Source: Burkholderiales bacterium (GTDB lineage: Bacteria; Pseudomonadota; Gammaproteobacteria; Burkholderiales; JACMKV01). Taken from it: a stretch of DNA of 33,777 nt. The stretch is from NCBI GenBank assembly GCA_013695435.1, contig JACDAM010000078.1:1-33777 (forward strand), written 5' to 3'. Shown here in pieces: positions 7,879 through 16,762 of the stretch. The notes under the pieces were generated by a model. It saw nothing but the letters and a program-made list of their open reading frames with translations, searched no databases and had not been told where the DNA came from. Position numbers and translations under genes: made by a program. Every line of letters begins with the position of its first letter. Position 1 is the stretch's first letter.

Positions 7879-8923
7879 GCAGCGCTATCGCGACCGCATC
7901 GACGCGATCGACGACGAGATCCTGAAACTCGTCAATCAGCGCGCCGAATGCGCGCGTGCGATCGGCGAATTGAAGGAAGACGGCCAGGTTTACCGCGCCG
8001 AACGGGAAGCGCAGATTCTGCGCCGCGTGAAAGAGAACAATCCGGGGCCGTTATCGGAAGCGGCGGCGCTGAATATGTTCGCGGAACTGATGTCGGCGTG
8101 CCGCGCGCTCGAAAAAAATCTGTCGGTCGCCTATCTCGGCCCGGCCGGAACGTTCAGCGAGCAGGCGGCGCGCAAACATTTCGGCAGTCAGATGCAAACC
8201 ACCTTGTGCGCATCGATCGATGAAGTTTTTCGCACGATCGAAGCCGGCACGGCGGCTTACGGCGTGGTGCCGGTCGAAAATTCGAGCGAAGGCGCGGTCG
8301 GGCGCACGCTCGATCTGCTACTCGCCAGGCCGCTGCAGATTTGCGGCGAAATTACGCTGCCAGTGCATCAATGTCTGCTGGCCGGATCTGCCGGCGCAAT
8401 ACGCAAAATCGTCTCGCATGCGCAAAGCCTCGCGCAGTGCAACGAATGGCTGAATCGGCACTATCCGGAAGCCGAACGCATTCCCGTCGTCAGTAATGCC
8501 GAGGCTGCGCGCATCGCCGGTTTCGAAGAAGATACGGCGGCGATTGCGGCGAAAAGCGCGGCGTCCTTGTATCAGTTGCAAGTCATCGCCGAAAATATCG
8601 AAGATGTGCCGAACAATACGACGCGCTTTCTGGTCATCTCGCTGCACGACGCGCTGCCGTCCGGCAAGGACCGCACCTCGCTGGTCATGTCGGCGGAGAA
8701 CCGCCCCGGCGCGGTCCACGCGTTGCTGACGCCGCTGGCCGAGCATCAGGTCAGCATGAGCCGCTTCGAATCGCGGCCATCGCGCGCGAGCGCATGGGAA
8801 TATGTGTTCTTCGTCGATATCGAAGGCCACCGGCAGGATGCGCAAATCGAGCGCGCGCTGGCCGCGCTGCGCGAGAAAGCCGTATTCGTCAAAATCCTCG
8901 GCTCGTATCCGCAGGCCATTTAA
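7865..8923 (+). CDS. pheA: Bifunctional chorismate mutase / prephenate dehydratase (P-protein)
   Basis: 352-residue cytoplasmic enzyme that converts chorismate to prephenate and then to phenylpyruvate for phenylalanine. An AroQ-type chorismate mutase domain occupies about residues 1-90 (YRDRIDAIDDEILKLVNQRAE). Prephenate dehydratase follows from about 90 to 270, with AYLGPAGTFSEQAA, PVENSSEGAVG and the catalytic TTRFLVI motif near residue 250. A regulatory ACT domain with ESRPSR closes the protein, so feedback inhibition by phenylalanine is expected. The ATG at 7865 gives the conserved N-terminus; a near-identical copy of the start region lies 14 bases upstream in another frame. It sits with hisC, tyrA and aroA in an aromatic amino acid operon. 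Confidence 0.95.
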   Translation: MNDALQRYRDRIDAIDDEILKLVNQRAECARAIGELKEDGQVYRAEREAQILRRVKENNPGPLSEAAALNMFAELMSACRALEKNLSVAYLGPAGTFSEQAARKHFGSQMQTTLCASIDEVFRTIEAGTAAYGVVPVENSSEGAVGRTLDLLLARPLQICGEITLPVHQCLLAGSAGAIRKIVSHAQSLAQCNEWLNRHYPEAERIPVVSNAEAARIAGFEEDTAAIAAKSAASLYQLQVIAENIEDVPNNTTRFLVISLHDALPSGKDRTSLVMSAENRPGAVHALLTPLAEHQVSMSRFESRPSRASAWEYVFFVDIEGHRQDAQIERALAALREKAVFVKILGSYPQAI

Positions 8924-8959
8924 TTTCGGCGCATTCAACTCCGCTTTCGTCTTCCGCTT

Positions 8960-10075
8960 ATGAGTTTGTGCGACCTCGCGCCGCCATACATCCGCGGCAT
9001 CGCGCCTTATGTTCCAGGCAAACCGGTCAGCGAGCTGGCGCGCGAACTCGGCTTGTCCGATATCGTCAAGCTTGCGTCGAACGAGAATCCGCGCGGCGCG
9101 AGCCCGCGCGCGATCGAAGCGGTGCATGAGGCGCTGACCGACGTTGCCCGCTATCCCGATGGCAGTGGTTTTGCGCTGAAGCGCGCGCTGGCCGACCGCT
9201 ATTTGGTGGCGCCGGAGCAGATTGTGCTCGGCAATGGCTCGAACGATGTGCTCGAACTGGCGGCGCGCGCTTTTCTCGATGCGCATTCGTCCGCGATCTA
9301 TTCGCAGCACGCATTCGCGGTTTATCCGTTGGCGACCCAGGCGACCGGCGCTGCCGGGATCGAAGCGCCGGCCAGGGATTTCGGCCATGACCTCGATGCG
9401 ATGCTGGCCGCCGTGCGCGCCGATACGCGTCTGGTGTTCATCGCAAATCCGAACAATCCGACCGGAACATTGCTCGCTGCCCGCGACCTGCGGCGTTTTC
9501 TGGAAAGCGTTCCGCGCTCGCTGCTGGTGGTCCTCGATGAAGCCTATGCCGAATATTTGCCGGACGATCTTTGTGCCCACAGCATCGACTGGCTGCGCGC
9601 GTTTCCCAATCTGATCGTGGCGCGCACGTTTTCGAAAGCGTATGGACTGGCTGGTTTGCGCATCGGCTTTGCGCTCGCGAACACCGGCGTTGCCGATCTG
9701 ATGAATCGCGTGCGCCAGCCGTTCAACGTCAGCAGCGTTGCGCTCGCAGCCGCCGAGGCTGCGCTTGCCGACCAGGATTTCGTTCGCGACAGCCGGCGGC
9801 TGAACGAAACCGGGATGGCGCACATCGTTGCCGGATTCATGCGCCTCGGCATCGAATTTATTCCGTCGCACGGCAACTTCGTCAGCTTCAAAGTCAGCGA
9901 CGCGAATGCCGTTTATCAACGCCTGCTGAGGCTCGGCGTGATCGTGCGGCCGATCGCGAACTACGGCATGCCGCAATACCTGCGCGTCAGCATCGGGCTC
10001 GAAGCGGAGAACGCGAAATTCCTCGACGCGCTGTCTCGCGCGCTCGATCAAAACGCGGCGCCGATGCATGGCTAA
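8960..10075 (+). CDS. hisC: Histidinol-phosphate / aromatic aminotransferase
   Basis: Fold-type I PLP aminotransferase of 371 residues in the HisC family. Motifs include [31 protein letters not shown], and the PLP lysine K226 in [16 protein letters not shown]. The family converts imidazole acetol phosphate to histidinol phosphate. Between pheA and tyrA it is likely the paralogue that also transaminates phenylpyruvate or 4-hydroxyphenylpyruvate, finishing phenylalanine and tyrosine synthesis; that assignment is from context, not from residues. There is no other his gene in the window. Its stop overlaps the tyrA start by 8 bases, indicating translational coupling. No strong ribosome site is visible before its ATG. 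Confidence 0.93.
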   Translation: MSLCDLAPPYIRGIAPYVPGKPVSELARELGLSDIVKLASNENPRGASPRAIEAVHEALTDVARYPDGSGFALKRALADRYLVAPEQIVLGNGSNDVLELAARAFLDAHSSAIYSQHAFAVYPLATQATGAAGIEAPARDFGHDLDAMLAAVRADTRLVFIANPNNPTGTLLAARDLRRFLESVPRSLLVVLDEAYAEYLPDDLCAHSIDWLRAFPNLIVARTFSKAYGLAGLRIGFALANTGVADLMNRVRQPFNVSSVALAAAEAALADQDFVRDSRRLNETGMAHIVAGFMRLGIEFIPSHGNFVSFKVSDANAVYQRLLRLGVIVRPIANYGMPQYLRVSIGLEAENAKFLDALSRALDQNAAPMHG

Positions 10076-10976
10076 TTTCCGTATCGACAAACTCGTCATC
10101 TTCGGCGTCGGCCTGATCGGCGGTTCATTCGCGCTCGCTTTGCGCGAGGCAGACGCGGTCAAACACGTTGTCGGCGTCGGCCGCAACCGCGACAATCTCG
10201 AACGCGCGTTAGAACTCAAGGTTATCGATGAAATCGCGAGCGATATAAAGCGCGCGGTCAGCGATGCCGACTTCATACTGCTTGCGACGCCGGTCGGGCA
10301 AATGGCCGAGCTGATTAGAACGATTGCCCCGCACGTCAGCGCGCGGGCAATGATTACCGACGCCGGCAGCACCAAGCAGGATGTCGTGCAGCTTGCGCGC
10401 GAAAGTTTGCAGAAGTGCCTGCCCCGCTTCGTGCCGGCGCATCCGATCGCGGGCGCCGAAACCAGCGGCGTAGCCGCGGCGCGCGCCGATCTGTACCGCG
10501 GTAAAAATGTTGTCATCACGCCGCTTGCCGAAACCGATGCGCTCGCGATCGATACGGTGTGCGCCGCATGGCGCGCTTGCGGCGCGAAACTCGTCAGGAT
10601 GAAAGCCGACGAGCACGACCGGATTTTCGCCGCGGTCAGCCATTTGCCGCACGTGCTCGCCTATGCGCTGGTCAACATGCTGGCGCAGCGCTGGAACGCC
10701 GATCAGCTATTCGATTTCGCAGCCGGCGGTTTTCGCGACTTCACCCGCATCGCCGGCAGCTCGCCGGAAATGTGGCGCGATATCTGTGTCGCCAACCGCG
10801 AGGCGCTGGCGCGCGAACTGCGTCATTACCAGGCCGAAATCGAGCGCGTGACGGTGATGATCGAGGCCGGCCAGGCCGATCAGCTGCAAGCCTTATTTGC
10901 CGCCGCGCGCGAGGCGCGCAGCGCGTGGTCGGCCGGGCAAACGGATCAGACCGGGTCGGCCGAATCGATACCATGA
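10068..10976 (+). CDS. tyrA: Prephenate dehydrogenase
   Basis: 302-residue NAD(P)-dependent enzyme that oxidatively decarboxylates prephenate (or arogenate) to 4-hydroxyphenylpyruvate (or tyrosine). It has an N-terminal Rossmann motif [16 protein letters not shown], then [26 protein letters not shown] with the substrate-binding His, and the helical dimerisation domain with [13 protein letters not shown] and [20 protein letters not shown]. There is no fused chorismate mutase or ACT domain, so it is the stand-alone form usual in betaproteobacteria. The start overlaps hisC by 8 bases and the stop overlaps the aroA start (ATGA). Specificity for prephenate over arogenate cannot be decided here. 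Confidence 0.94.
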   Translation: MANFRIDKLVIFGVGLIGGSFALALREADAVKHVVGVGRNRDNLERALELKVIDEIASDIKRAVSDADFILLATPVGQMAELIRTIAPHVSARAMITDAGSTKQDVVQLARESLQKCLPRFVPAHPIAGAETSGVAAARADLYRGKNVVITPLAETDALAIDTVCAAWRACGAKLVRMKADEHDRIFAAVSHLPHVLAYALVNMLAQRWNADQLFDFAAGGFRDFTRIAGSSPEMWRDICVANREALARELRHYQAEIERVTVMIEAGQADQLQALFAAAREARSAWSAGQTDQTGSAESIP

Positions 10977-12310
10977 GCGACATCATGACGGCGCATTACG
11001 TCATTGCCGCGGGCGGACGGCTCGTCGGCGATGTGCGCGTTCCCGGCGACAAATCGATATCGCACCGCGCGATCATGCTGGGTGCGCTGGCCGAAGGCGT
11101 GACCGAAGTCGGGGGCTTCCTGGAAGGCGAAGACGCGATCGCGACCATGAATGTATTTCGCGCGCTTGGCGTTCATATCGATGGGCCCGATCAGGGCCGG
11201 GTGCGCATCGACGGCGTCGGCCTGCACGGGCTCAGGAAACCGCGCGGCGTACTCGATTGCGGCAATTCTGGAACGTCGATGCGGCTATTGTGCGGATTGC
11301 TGGCTGCGCAATCGTTCGAAAGCGAGCTGACCGGCGACGCCAGCCTGACCAGGCGGCCGATGCGGCGCGTCGCGCTGCCGCTGCGCGAAATGGGCGCCGA
11401 TATTCGCACCGCCGGCAATGGTTTCCCGCCGCTGACCATACATCCTGTGAATGAATTACACGGCATCAGCTACCAGCTTCCGGTCGCCAGCGCCCAGGTC
11501 AAAAGCGCGTTACTGCTGGCCGGCCTTTATGCCCATGGGCTCACCTGCGTCATCGAGCCGGCGCCGACGCGCGACCATACCGAGCGCATGCTATGGGCAT
11601 TCGCTTATCCGGTGCAGCGCGAAGGCCGAAGCACTTGCGTCAGAGGAGGGGCGGGGCTCACCGGGACGCGCATCGAGGTTCCTGCTGATATTTCGTCGGC
11701 GGCCTTTTTCATGGTCGGCGCCAGCATTGCGCCCGGCTCCGACATCATGTTGTTCGATGTCGGGATCAATCCGACGCGCGCCGGGGTCATCGAGATCCTG
11801 CGCATGATGGGTGCGGACATTTCGCTGCTGAACGAACGCAAGTTTGGCGGCGAGCCGGTCGCCGACATTCGCGTGCGTCATGCCGATTTGTGCGGCATCG
11901 CCATTCCACGCCGCCTCGTGCCGCTTGCCATCGACGAATTTCCCGCGCTGTTCATCGCCGCCGCCAGCGCCAGCGGCGAAACTTGGCTTCGCGGGGCCGG
12001 GGAATTGCGCGTCAAGGAGAGCGACCGCATACAAGTGATGGCCGACGGCTTGCAAGCGCTCGGTGTCGCGGCCGAACCGACAGCGGATGGCATGCGCATC
12101 GTCGGCGCAAGCCAGGGCAATCGTTACCGCGGCGGAGAAGTAGAGAGCCATGGCGATCATCGCATCGCAATGGCATTTTCGATCGCTGCGCTGGCGGCGA
12201 GCGAAACAATTACCGTGCGCGATTGCGCGAACGTCGCGACGTCGTTTCCCGGCTTTGTCGAAACCGCGCAGCACGCCGGCTTGCGGATCGAAAGCTATCT
12301 GCATGGATGA
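10973..12310 (+). CDS. aroA: EPSP synthase (3-phosphoshikimate 1-carboxyvinyltransferase), class II signature
   Basis: 445-residue enzyme of the shikimate pathway that joins phosphoenolpyruvate to shikimate 3-phosphate. The sequence shows VPGDKSISHRAIMLGALAEG near the start, GNSGTSMRLL (97-106) at the PEP/glyphosate site, SAQVK (173-177), RDHTE (200-204), NPTR (266-269), and DEFPALFIAAA and SHGDHRIAMAF near the end. The four short signatures published for class II (glyphosate-tolerant) EPSP synthases, R-x-H-[ST]-E, G-D-K-[ST], S-A-Q-x-K and N-x-T-R, all match. However, Gly100 takes the place of the Ala100 of the CP4 enzyme, so tolerance is not predicted with confidence. The start is the ATG overlapping the tyrA stop; a second in-frame ATG follows at 10985. 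The same frame is open upstream inside tyrA, as a shadow. Confidence 0.95.
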   Translation: MSDIMTAHYVIAAGGRLVGDVRVPGDKSISHRAIMLGALAEGVTEVGGFLEGEDAIATMNVFRALGVHIDGPDQGRVRIDGVGLHGLRKPRGVLDCGNSGTSMRLLCGLLAAQSFESELTGDASLTRRPMRRVALPLREMGADIRTAGNGFPPLTIHPVNELHGISYQLPVASAQVKSALLLAGLYAHGLTCVIEPAPTRDHTERMLWAFAYPVQREGRSTCVRGGAGLTGTRIEVPADISSAAFFMVGASIAPGSDIMLFDVGINPTRAGVIEILRMMGADISLLNERKFGGEPVADIRVRHADLCGIAIPRRLVPLAIDEFPALFIAAASASGETWLRGAGELRVKESDRIQVMADGLQALGVAAEPTADGMRIVGASQGNRYRGGEVESHGDHRIAMAFSIAALAASETITVRDCANVATSFPGFVETAQHAGLRIESYLHG

Positions 12311-12992
12311 ACCCGGAAGGCAAACGATTCCGGTCATCGCCATCGATGGCCCTTCGGCGTCGGGCAAAGGCGCGGTTGCCTGGGAAGTCGCGCAGCAACT
12401 GGGTTTTCACTATCTGGACAGCGGCGCGCTGTATCGGCTGGTCGCGTTCGCCGGGGCGCAGCAGGATATTCCGATCGACGACGAAGAGGCGCTCGCCGAT
12501 CTCGCCAGCAAGCTGAATGCGCGCTTCGCCGGGCAGCGAATATTCCTGAATGAACAAAGCGTGGACGACGCGATCCGCGCCGAGACGGTCGCGGCTGGCG
12601 CCTCGCAAGTCGCGGCCCTGCCGGCGGTCCGCACGGCCTTGCTTGCGCGCCAGCGCGCTTTCCGCCGGACGCCCGGTCTGATCGCCGAAGGACGCGACAT
12701 GGGAGCTATCGTTTTTCCCGGCGCGAATCTTAAAATCTTCCTGACCGCGAGCGCCGCGGAACGCGCTGCGCGGCGCGTTAAACAGTTGAAGGAAAAAGGA
12801 ATGCGTGCTAGTCTCCCCGGTACTTTGCGAGACATCCAGCAACGTGATGCGCGCGACAGCGAGCGCCGCATCGCACCCTTGCAATTGTGTGCGGATGCGA
12901 CTTTGCTCGATACCACGTCGCTGACAATCAGCGAGGTTGCAACCGAAGTGGTGCGGCTTTATCGGCAATCCCTCGCGCACGGGCTACCATAG
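12303..12992 (+). CDS. cmk: Cytidylate kinase
   Basis: 229-residue kinase that phosphorylates CMP and dCMP with ATP. The P-loop is GPSASGKG (residues 16-23), followed by FHYLDSGALYRLVA, the LID/NMP-binding GRDMGAIVFP, FLTASAAERAARR and the QRDARDSERRIAPL segment, all typical of bacterial Cmk. The ATG overlaps the end of aroA by 8 bases, giving the usual aroA-cmk-rpsA order. The open frame extends further upstream inside aroA but that part is not coding. Two hairpins separate it from rpsA. Confidence 0.95.
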   Translation: MDEPGRQTIPVIAIDGPSASGKGAVAWEVAQQLGFHYLDSGALYRLVAFAGAQQDIPIDDEEALADLASKLNARFAGQRIFLNEQSVDDAIRAETVAAGASQVAALPAVRTALLARQRAFRRTPGLIAEGRDMGAIVFPGANLKIFLTASAAERAARRVKQLKEKGMRASLPGTLRDIQQRDARDSERRIAPLQLCADATLLDTTSLTISEVATEVVRLYRQSLAHGLP

Positions 12993-13011
12993 TCCCGGCT
13001 CCGGAATCGGT

Positions 13012-13042
13012 CGTTCGCAACGCGCGAACGTTTCGCTTTTTG
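13012..13042 (+). terminator. Possible weak terminator after cmk
   Basis: A perfect 7-bp stem, CGTTCGC (13012-13018) with GCGAACG (13024-13030), is followed by TTTCGCTTTTTG. The T-run is interrupted, so termination would be weak. Confidence 0.35.
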
Positions 13043-13075
13043 AACTGAACTCTGGTTTTTATCGACGCTCCCGGC

Positions 13076-13102
13076 CCCGTCCCTTGTGACGGGTATTTTT
13101 TC
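13076..13102 (+). promoter_or_regulatory. Terminator-like hairpin in the rpsA leader
   Basis: CCCGTC (13076-13081) pairs perfectly with GACGGG (13088-13093) over a six-base loop and is followed by TATTTTTTC, only 15 bases before the rpsA ATG. It leaves too little room for another promoter, so it may be an attenuator or part of a structured leader used in S1 autoregulation. The function is inferred. Confidence 0.45.
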
Positions 13103-13117
13103 AGGTTTTCCACATAC

Positions 13118-14851
13118 ATGAATACTGCTGCCAACACCGCTTCCGCTTCCGCCGCAATCCCGGATTCGTCCGAAAATTTCGCCGCACTGTTCGAAGAAAG
13201 CCTGACGCGTCAGGAGATGCGCATCGGTGAAGTCATTACCGCCGAAGTCATCAGAGTCGATTTCAATCACGTCGTCGTCAATGCCGGTTTGAAATCGGAA
13301 AGCTTCATAGAACTCGATGAATTTCGCAACGATCGCGGCGAAGTCGAGGTCAAGGCCGGCGATTTTGTCGCGGTCGCGATCGATGCGCTCGAAGACGGCT
13401 ACGGTGAAACCAAGCTGTCGCGCGAGAAAGCCAAACGGCTGTCGGCGTGGCACGAACTCGAAGTCGCGCTCGAACAGGGCACCCAGGTCACCGGCCTGAT
13501 CAGCGGCAAGGTCAAGGGCGGGCTGACGGTGATGATCAATGGTATCCGCGCGTTTCTGCCCGGCTCGCTGGTCGATATCCGTCCGGTCAAGGATACCAAT
13601 CCGCTCGAAGGCAAGCACACCGAATTCAAGGTCATCAAGCTCGACCGCAAACGCAATAACGTCGTCGTGTCGCGGCGCGCCGTGCTTGAGGCAAGCCAAG
13701 GCGCCGAGCGCCAGCAACTGCTTTCGAATCTTCAGGAAGGCGCAATCGTCAAGGGCATCGTCAAGAACATTACCGATTACGGCGCATTCGTCGATCTGGG
13801 CGGCATCGATGGTCTGCTGCACATTACCGATCTTGCCTGGCGGCGGGTAAAGCATCCGTCCGAAGTGCTCGCAGTCGGCGACGAAGTCGAAGCCAAGGTT
13901 CTGAAGTTCGACCAGGAAAAGAGCCGCGTATCGCTCGGCATGAAGCAGCTCGGCGACGATCCGTGGGTCGGCCTGTCGCGCCGCTATCCGCAGAGTACGC
14001 GGTTGTTCGGCAAAGTCAGCAACCTGACCGACTACGGCGCCTTCGTCGAAATCGAGCCCGGCATCGAAGGCCTGGTGCACGTGTCGGAAATGGACTGGAC
14101 CAACAAGAACGTGCATCCGTCGCGCGTCGTTCAATTGGGCGACGAAGTCGAAGTGATGATTCTCGAAATCGACGAAGACCGCCGCCGTATTTCGCTCGGC
14201 ATGAAACAGTGCCAGCCGAATCCGTGGGAAGAATTCTCGGTCGATCACAAGAAAGGCGACAAGGTTCGCGGCCAGATCAAATCGATCACCGATTTCGGCG
14301 TATTCATCGGCTTGCCGGGCGGCATCGACGGGCTCGTGCATTTGTCCGATTTGTCGTGGAGCCTACCCGCCGAAGAAGCGGTGCGCAATTACAAGAAGGG
14401 CGATGAAGTCGAAGCTGTCGTGTTGTCGATCGACGCCGACCGCGAGCGCATTTCGCTCGGCGTCAAGCAGCTCGATGGCGATCCTTTCAACAGCTTCATC
14501 GCCGTGCATGACAAGAACAGCATCGTCGACGGCACGGTCAAGACGATAGACGCCAAGGGCGCCACGATCGCGCTCGGCGACGATGTCGAAGGCTATCTGC
14601 GCGCGTCCGAAGTGTCGCGCGATCGCGTCGAAGACATTCGCACGCACCTGAAGGAAGGCGATGCGGTCAAGGCGATGATCATCAACATCGACCGCAAGAA
14701 TCGCGGCATCAATTTGTCGATCAAGGCCAGGGACGCCGTGGAGGAATCGGAAGCGATGCAGAAAGTCGCGGCCGAAAGCTCGGGAAATGCCGGCACGACC
14801 AGCCTCGGCGCGCTGCTCAAAGCCAAAATGGATAACAAGAATACCGAATAG
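13118..14851 (+). CDS. rpsA: 30S ribosomal protein S1
   Basis: 577-residue RNA-binding ribosomal protein that helps initiation on mRNAs with weak or structured leaders. Six S1 (OB-fold) repeats follow one another from about residue 25 to 530; repeats 3-6 carry [71 protein letters not shown] and the shorter last repeat. E. coli S1 has 557 residues; the difference is mainly at the N-terminus (alanine/serine-rich first 20 residues) and the C-terminal tail. No Shine-Dalgarno sequence is visible in the 20 bases before the ATG, and a hairpin lies just upstream, in line with the known autoregulation of rpsA in E. coli. ihfB follows after 18 bases. Confidence 0.97.
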   Translation: MNTAANTASASAAIPDSSENFAALFEESLTRQEMRIGEVITAEVIRVDFNHVVVNAGLKSESFIELDEFRNDRGEVEVKAGDFVAVAIDALEDGYGETKLSREKAKRLSAWHELEVALEQGTQVTGLISGKVKGGLTVMINGIRAFLPGSLVDIRPVKDTNPLEGKHTEFKVIKLDRKRNNVVVSRRAVLEASQGAERQQLLSNLQEGAIVKGIVKNITDYGAFVDLGGIDGLLHITDLAWRRVKHPSEVLAVGDEVEAKVLKFDQEKSRVSLGMKQLGDDPWVGLSRRYPQSTRLFGKVSNLTDYGAFVEIEPGIEGLVHVSEMDWTNKNVHPSRVVQLGDEVEVMILEIDEDRRRISLGMKQCQPNPWEEFSVDHKKGDKVRGQIKSITDFGVFIGLPGGIDGLVHLSDLSWSLPAEEAVRNYKKGDEVEAVVLSIDADRERISLGVKQLDGDPFNSFIAVHDKNSIVDGTVKTIDAKGATIALGDDVEGYLRASEVSRDRVEDIRTHLKEGDAVKAMIINIDRKNRGINLSIKARDAVEESEAMQKVAAESSGNAGTTSLGALLKAKMDNKNTE

Positions 14852-14869
14852 CAGAAAATGGGAGAGGCC

Positions 14870-15154
14870 ATGACCAAGTCGGAGCTGATCGTCAAACTGG
14901 CGGCGCGCTATCCGCAGTTGGTGGCGAAGGACGCCGAGCTCGCAGTCAAGATGATTCTCGATACCATGTCGAAAAGCTTGGCCGCCGGTCAGCGCATCGA
15001 AATTCGCGGGTTCGGCAGCTTTGGCTTGAATTACCGGCCGCCGCGCCTCGGCCGCAATCCGAAATCCGGTGAGAAGGTCAAGGTTCCCGCCAAGTACGTT
15101 CCGCACTTCAAGGCGGGAAAAGAATTGCGCGAACGCGTCGATATCGAAGCCTGA
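14870..15154 (+). CDS. ihfB: Integration host factor subunit beta
   Basis: 94-residue DNA-bending nucleoid protein, the beta partner of IHF. It begins [15 protein letters not shown] and contains the family segment [24 protein letters not shown], with the intercalating proline at 64 on the beta arm tip. The frame also has an ATG at 14858, but GGGAGAGG (14860-14867) between the two is the ribosome site of the second, and the family starts with MTKSEL, so 14870 is chosen. It sits directly behind rpsA, the common proteobacterial order. Confidence 0.96.
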   Translation: MTKSELIVKLAARYPQLVAKDAELAVKMILDTMSKSLAAGQRIEIRGFGSFGLNYRPPRLGRNPKSGEKVKVPAKYVPHFKAGKELRERVDIEA

Positions 15155-15198
15155 ACTAGCCTGCGCGGTTCGACAGACTGGCTGGTTCGTCTGATTTG

Positions 15199-15221
15199 CA
15201 AGCGTCGTCGGCGCTTGTTTG
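15199..15221 (+). terminator. Weak hairpin after ihfB
   Basis: CAAGCG (15199-15204) pairs with CGCTTG (15212-15217), followed only by TTTG. It could slow transcription before lapA but lacks a real T-run. Confidence 0.25.
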
Positions 15222-15229
15222 CATTGTGA

Positions 15230-15529
15230 ATGCTCATGCGCTATCTGCTGTGGCTGCTTAAACTTGCGCTGTTTCTGGTGATCTTCGGCTTTGCGCTGAA
15301 AAACACCGACAGTGTTCTTCTGCGTTTCTATCTGGGTTATGAATGGAACGCGCCGCTCGTTTTCATCCTGTTGATTTTTTTCTGCGCCGGGGTTGCCGGC
15401 GGCATTCTCGCCACGCTCGGACACATTTTCAGGCAGCGCCGGGAAATCGCTTCCCTCAAGCGCGAACTTCGCGTCGCCAACCAGGAAGCGTCGCGGCGGC
15501 TGCCAGTCGTCCTGGACGACGGCGCGTAA
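15230..15529 (+). CDS. lapA: LapA-family inner-membrane protein (DUF1049)
   Basis: 99-residue membrane protein with two transmembrane helices (about residues 4-22 and 42-66) joined by the short periplasmic loop KNTDSVLLRFYLGYEWNAPL, then a basic cytoplasmic coiled-coil-like tail (RQRREIASLKRELRVANQ). This is the LapA/YciS layout. LapA partners LapB in assembling and controlling lipopolysaccharide synthesis. It starts at either the ATG at 15230 or the in-frame ATG at 15236; neither has a strong ribosome site. lapB starts 35 bases after its stop. Confidence 0.88.
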   Translation: MLMRYLLWLLKLALFLVIFGFALKNTDSVLLRFYLGYEWNAPLVFILLIFFCAGVAGGILATLGHIFRQRREIASLKRELRVANQEASRRLPVVLDDGA

Positions 15530-15563
15530 GCCGCCCACGCAGCCCCAAGTCCCGGCGAGCGAC

Positions 15564-16739
15564 ATGGAATTCGAGTTCTGGTGGTTGCTCGCCTTTCCGC
15601 TGTTTTTCAGTCTGGGCTGGCTGGCGGCGCGCATCGACATAAAGCAGTTGATGTCGGAATCGCGCGCGCTGCCCTTGTCTTACTTCCGCGGCCTCAACTT
15701 CCTGTTGAACGAGCAGCCCGACAAGGCGATCGAGGCGTTTATCGAAGTCGTCAAAGTCGATCCGCAAACCATAGAACTGCATTTCGCGCTGGGCAGCCTG
15801 TTCCGCCGCCGCGGTGAAGTGGATCGCGCCATCCGCATGCATCAGAACCTCGCCGAACGCGCCGACCTCGATCCCGACCAGAAGCTGAACGCGCTGTTCG
15901 AACTGGCGCAGGATTATCTTAAAGCCGGCTTGCTCGACCGCGCCGAGGAGGTGTTCGTCAAACTGCAGAACACGCGCCACGGGGAGGCATCGCTCAAATT
16001 CCTGCTCGAGATTTATCAGCAGGAAAAAGACTGGTCGAAGGCGGTTGTGGCGAGCCGCGAGCTGGCGGCGTTGACCGGGGAGTCGCGGCAAAAAGAAATC
16101 GCCAATTTCTACTGCGAACTGGCCACGACCGACATGATGAATTCGCGGCCCGAGGCCGCATCCGAGCATCTGCAGGAGGCCTTGGCCGTGCATCGCAATT
16201 CGGTGCGCGCAAGCGTACTGCTCGGCGAGGTAAAGGCGGCGCAAGGGCAATGGGCGGAAGCCATCGAAGCCTGGAAAAGAATCGAATCGCAAAGCCCGGC
16301 GCATCTGCAGTTGGTCGCGGAAAAGCTGCTGAATGCGTATCGCGAGATCGGGTCTGTCGACGAAGGCCTGAACCTGCTGCGCGGCTACCTGGCCAATTAT
16401 GCATCGCTCGATTTGCTGAATGTGGTATTCGAAGCGACGCTCGCCCGCTTTGGCGCCGAACCGGCCTACAGGCTGGTGCGCGACGAGTTGCAGCGCAATC
16501 CGACCTTGCTTGGGCTCGACAAGCTGCTTGAAGCGCAGTTGCTGGAAACGCCGCCGGAGCGGCGGCGCGATCTCGAATTGATCAAAACGCTGGTCCATCA
16601 GCACACGCGCAATCTGGCCCTGTATCGCTGCGACGATTGCGGTTTCAAGTCACGCCAGTTCTATTGGCATTGTCCGGCGTGCCGCGGCTGGGAAACCTAC
16701 CCGCCGCGCCGCACCGAAGAGCGCGGGCTGACTGTGTAG
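15564..16739 (+). CDS. lapB: LapB, lipopolysaccharide assembly TPR protein
   Basis: 391 residues (E. coli 389). One N-terminal membrane anchor (about residues 5-22) is followed by several TPR repeats beginning SYFRGLNFLLNEQPDKAIEAF. The C-terminus is a rubredoxin-type metal site with Cys356, Cys359, Cys370 and Cys373 (YRCDDCGF ... HCPACRGW). In E. coli LapB (YciM) presents LpxC to the FtsH protease and so sets the rate of lipid A synthesis. All key parts are intact. The ATG at 15564 gives the membrane anchor; the open frame further upstream overlaps lapA in another frame and is not coding. Its neighbours hldA and hldD also serve LPS. Confidence 0.93.
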   Translation: MEFEFWWLLAFPLFFSLGWLAARIDIKQLMSESRALPLSYFRGLNFLLNEQPDKAIEAFIEVVKVDPQTIELHFALGSLFRRRGEVDRAIRMHQNLAERADLDPDQKLNALFELAQDYLKAGLLDRAEEVFVKLQNTRHGEASLKFLLEIYQQEKDWSKAVVASRELAALTGESRQKEIANFYCELATTDMMNSRPEAASEHLQEALAVHRNSVRASVLLGEVKAAQGQWAEAIEAWKRIESQSPAHLQLVAEKLLNAYREIGSVDEGLNLLRGYLANYASLDLLNVVFEATLARFGAEPAYRLVRDELQRNPTLLGLDKLLEAQLLETPPERRRDLELIKTLVHQHTRNLALYRCDDCGFKSRQFYWHCPACRGWETYPPRRTEERGLTV

Positions 16740-16762
16740 AGGTACTAGCGTGGCGAGAATCC

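Noticed and set aside
8318-10519. 733-codon minus-strand open frame
   Set aside because: It lies entirely antisense to pheA, hisC and tyrA; composition is Arg/His-rich as expected for a codon-bias shadow, with no domain.
10559-10972. In-frame extension upstream of aroA
   Set aside because: It is an Arg-rich shadow of tyrA; the AroA N-terminus begins near 10973.
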